Shown here: piece by piece, positions 4,538 through 5,674 of the stretch
Layout of the letters: the number at the start of each line of letters is the position of its first letter
Numbering within the stretch: the stretch's first letter is position 1
DNA from: Bordetella parapertussis
GTDB lineage: Bacteria > Pseudomonadota > Gammaproteobacteria > Burkholderiales > Burkholderiaceae_B
DNA length: 5,674 nucleotides
Direction: 5' to 3'
NCBI GenBank assembly: GCA_945868195.1
Contig: CAMBLP010000142.1
Coordinates: 1 to 5,674 of the forward strand
Translations under genes and position numbers: made by a program
Notes under the pieces: generated by a model
The model's database searches: none
What the model was told of the DNA's origin: nothing
Seen by the model: the letters and a program-made list of their open reading frames with translations, nothing else

Positions 4538-5674
4538 TCATTGTGTAAACCACTCTTTCATTCGTGCCAATATCGCTTTGAAACTTCCAGACTGCTGCGT
4601 AAATTTACGCCCACGTACGCGCTGCATTCTTGCCTCGCCCAACAAGCCCATGACCGTCGCAAAACGGGGGCTACGCATCACATCAGCCAAGCTCCCGTCA
4701 TAATCAGGTACCGCCACGCGCACGGGCTTTAAAAAGACATCCTCGGCGAGTTCAACCATGCCAGGCATCATCGACGATCCACCTGTGAGCACCACGCCAG
4801 AGGACAACAAGTCTTCATAGCCAGACTCGCGGATCACTTGTTGCACCAATCCAAACAATTCTTCGACGCGCGGTTCTATCACTGCACCCAAGGCCTGGCG
4901 CTTGACTTGCCTAGGACCACGATCGCCGAGGCCCGGAACCTCGACCACTTCGTCTGGACTCGCGAGCACTTGCTTGGCCACGCCAAAACGTAATTTGATG
5001 TCTTCGGCATCTGGCGTTGGCGTGCGCAGCATGGCCGCGATATCACTGGTGATCTGATCTCCGGCGATTGGGAGCACGGCTGTGTGACGAATCGCCCCAC
5101 CCGTATAGAGGGCGACGTCGGTTGTGCCACCACCAATGTCGACCAACACCACGCCCAACTCTTTTTCATCTGCCGTCAAACATGCGAGACTGGAAGCAAG
5201 CGGCTGCAAAATCAAATCCTGTACTTCCAAACCGCAGCGACGCACACATTTCACGATGTTCTGAGCCGCGCTCACGGCGCCCGTGACAATGTGCACTTTG
5301 ACTTCTAGGCGCAAGCCACTCATTCCGATGGGCTCGCGAATGTCCTCTTGCCCATCGACGATGAACTCTTGAGTCAACACATGCAGGACTTGTTGATCTG
5401 TCGGGATGTTCACCGCCTTAGCCGTTTCGATCACGCGCGCGACATCCGTCGCCGTGACTTCCTTGTCTTTGACGGCCACCATGCCGCTCGAATTAAAGCT
5501 CCGGATATGACTACCCGCAATGCCTGTATAGACATCGCGAATTTTGCAATCCGCCATCAGTTCTGCTTCTTCGAGGGCGCGCTGGATGGAGTTGACCGTA
5601 GTCTCAATGTTGACTACGACTCCTTTGCGCATGCCTCGGGACTCATGCTGGCCCAAGCCAAGCACTTCAAAACG
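4538..5674 (-). CDS. ftsA: Cell division protein FtsA (actin-like), N-terminus cut by the window edge
   Basis: FtsA is an actin-like ATP-binding protein that tethers FtsZ filaments to the inner membrane and recruits later divisome proteins. The visible 378 residues begin at RFEVLGLG. By comparison with E. coli FtsA about 30 N-terminal residues lie outside the window. SRGMRKG and the 1C domain come early. The phosphate-binding motif DIGGGTTD is at about 179-186 of the visible part, and the adenosine-binding motif LTGGSSMMPG at about 296-305. The end, SFKAILARMKEWFTQ, is the amphipathic membrane-targeting helix, so the C-terminus is complete. A GTG at 5665 lies inside the conserved region and is not the true start. 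ftsZ follows on the same strand after 173 bp of structured leader, and a stable hairpin starts right after the stop codon. Confidence 0.98.
   Translation of the reverse strand, partial: RFEVLGLGQHESRGMRKGVVVNIETTVNSIQRALEEAELMADCKIRDVYTGIAGSHIRSFNSSGMVAVKDKEVTATDVARVIETAKAVNIPTDQQVLHVLTQEFIVDGQEDIREPIGMSGLRLEVKVHIVTGAVSAAQNIVKCVRRCGLEVQDLILQPLASSLACLTADEKELGVVLVDIGGGTTDVALYTGGAIRHTAVLPIAGDQITSDIAAMLRTPTPDAEDIKLRFGVAKQVLASPDEVVEVPGLGDRGPRQVKRQALGAVIEPRVEELFGLVQQVIRESGYEDLLSSGVVLTGGSSMMPGMVELAEDVFLKPVRVAVPDYDGSLADVMRSPRFATVMGLLGEARMQRVRGRKFTQQSGSFKAILARMKEWFTQ

Noticed and set aside
1..5674. Search for CRISPR arrays, insertion sequences, tRNA or rRNA genes, prophage or toxin-antitoxin genes
   Set aside because: No repeat-spacer pattern, transposase, RNA gene or mobile-element end was seen. 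All long stretches are housekeeping genes and no gene-free gap exceeds 175 bp.

Overview
The window is a chromosomal segment from a betaproteobacterium, most likely of the order Burkholderiales (an Alcaligenaceae-like source is a guess). FtsA, FtsZ and LpxC read like the versions I know from that order, and the base composition looks moderate by eye. It covers the distal end of the division and cell-wall (dcw) cluster and its junction with secA. Nothing in it looks mobile or recently acquired.

Layout, in the direction of transcription of most genes (right to left, minus strand): ftsA lacks only its N-terminus at the right edge (4538-5674). A 173-bp leader rich in RNA structure follows, then ftsZ (3207-4364). 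Next come two hairpins and a promoter candidate, then lpxC (2114-3037). One plus-strand gene, a DciA-like DUF721 protein (1627-2175), converges on lpxC with a 62-bp overlap of the 3' ends. It diverges from a membrane-anchored M23 (LytM-type) peptidase gene (629-1609), with only 17 bp between the two start codons. A 91-bp gap with a U-rich hairpin leads to the start of secA, of which 179 codons are visible (1-537).

Together the genes link cell-envelope growth and division. FtsZ forms the cytokinetic ring and FtsA anchors it to the membrane. LpxC makes the committed step of lipid A synthesis. The M23 protein probably trims or regulates peptidoglycan. SecA drives export of envelope proteins. The DciA-like protein is expected to act in loading the replicative helicase. 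As I recall, this order (ftsA-ftsZ-lpxC-DUF721-M23-secA) is shared with other beta- and gammaproteobacteria such as Pseudomonas, whereas Escherichia coli has secM between lpxC and secA.

The genes are ordinary. The least explained sequence is the ftsA-ftsZ leader (4365-4537). It holds a C(UUCG)G hairpin directly after the ftsA stop codon, a 17-bp stem whose two G-U pairs form only in the ftsZ-sense RNA, and an alternative 8-bp stem that competes for the same segment. It also holds a possible 28-codon reading frame with its own ribosome binding site running through these structures, and a small hairpin around the ftsZ ribosome binding site. This resembles a leader-type control region for ftsZ, but that is inference from one sequence.
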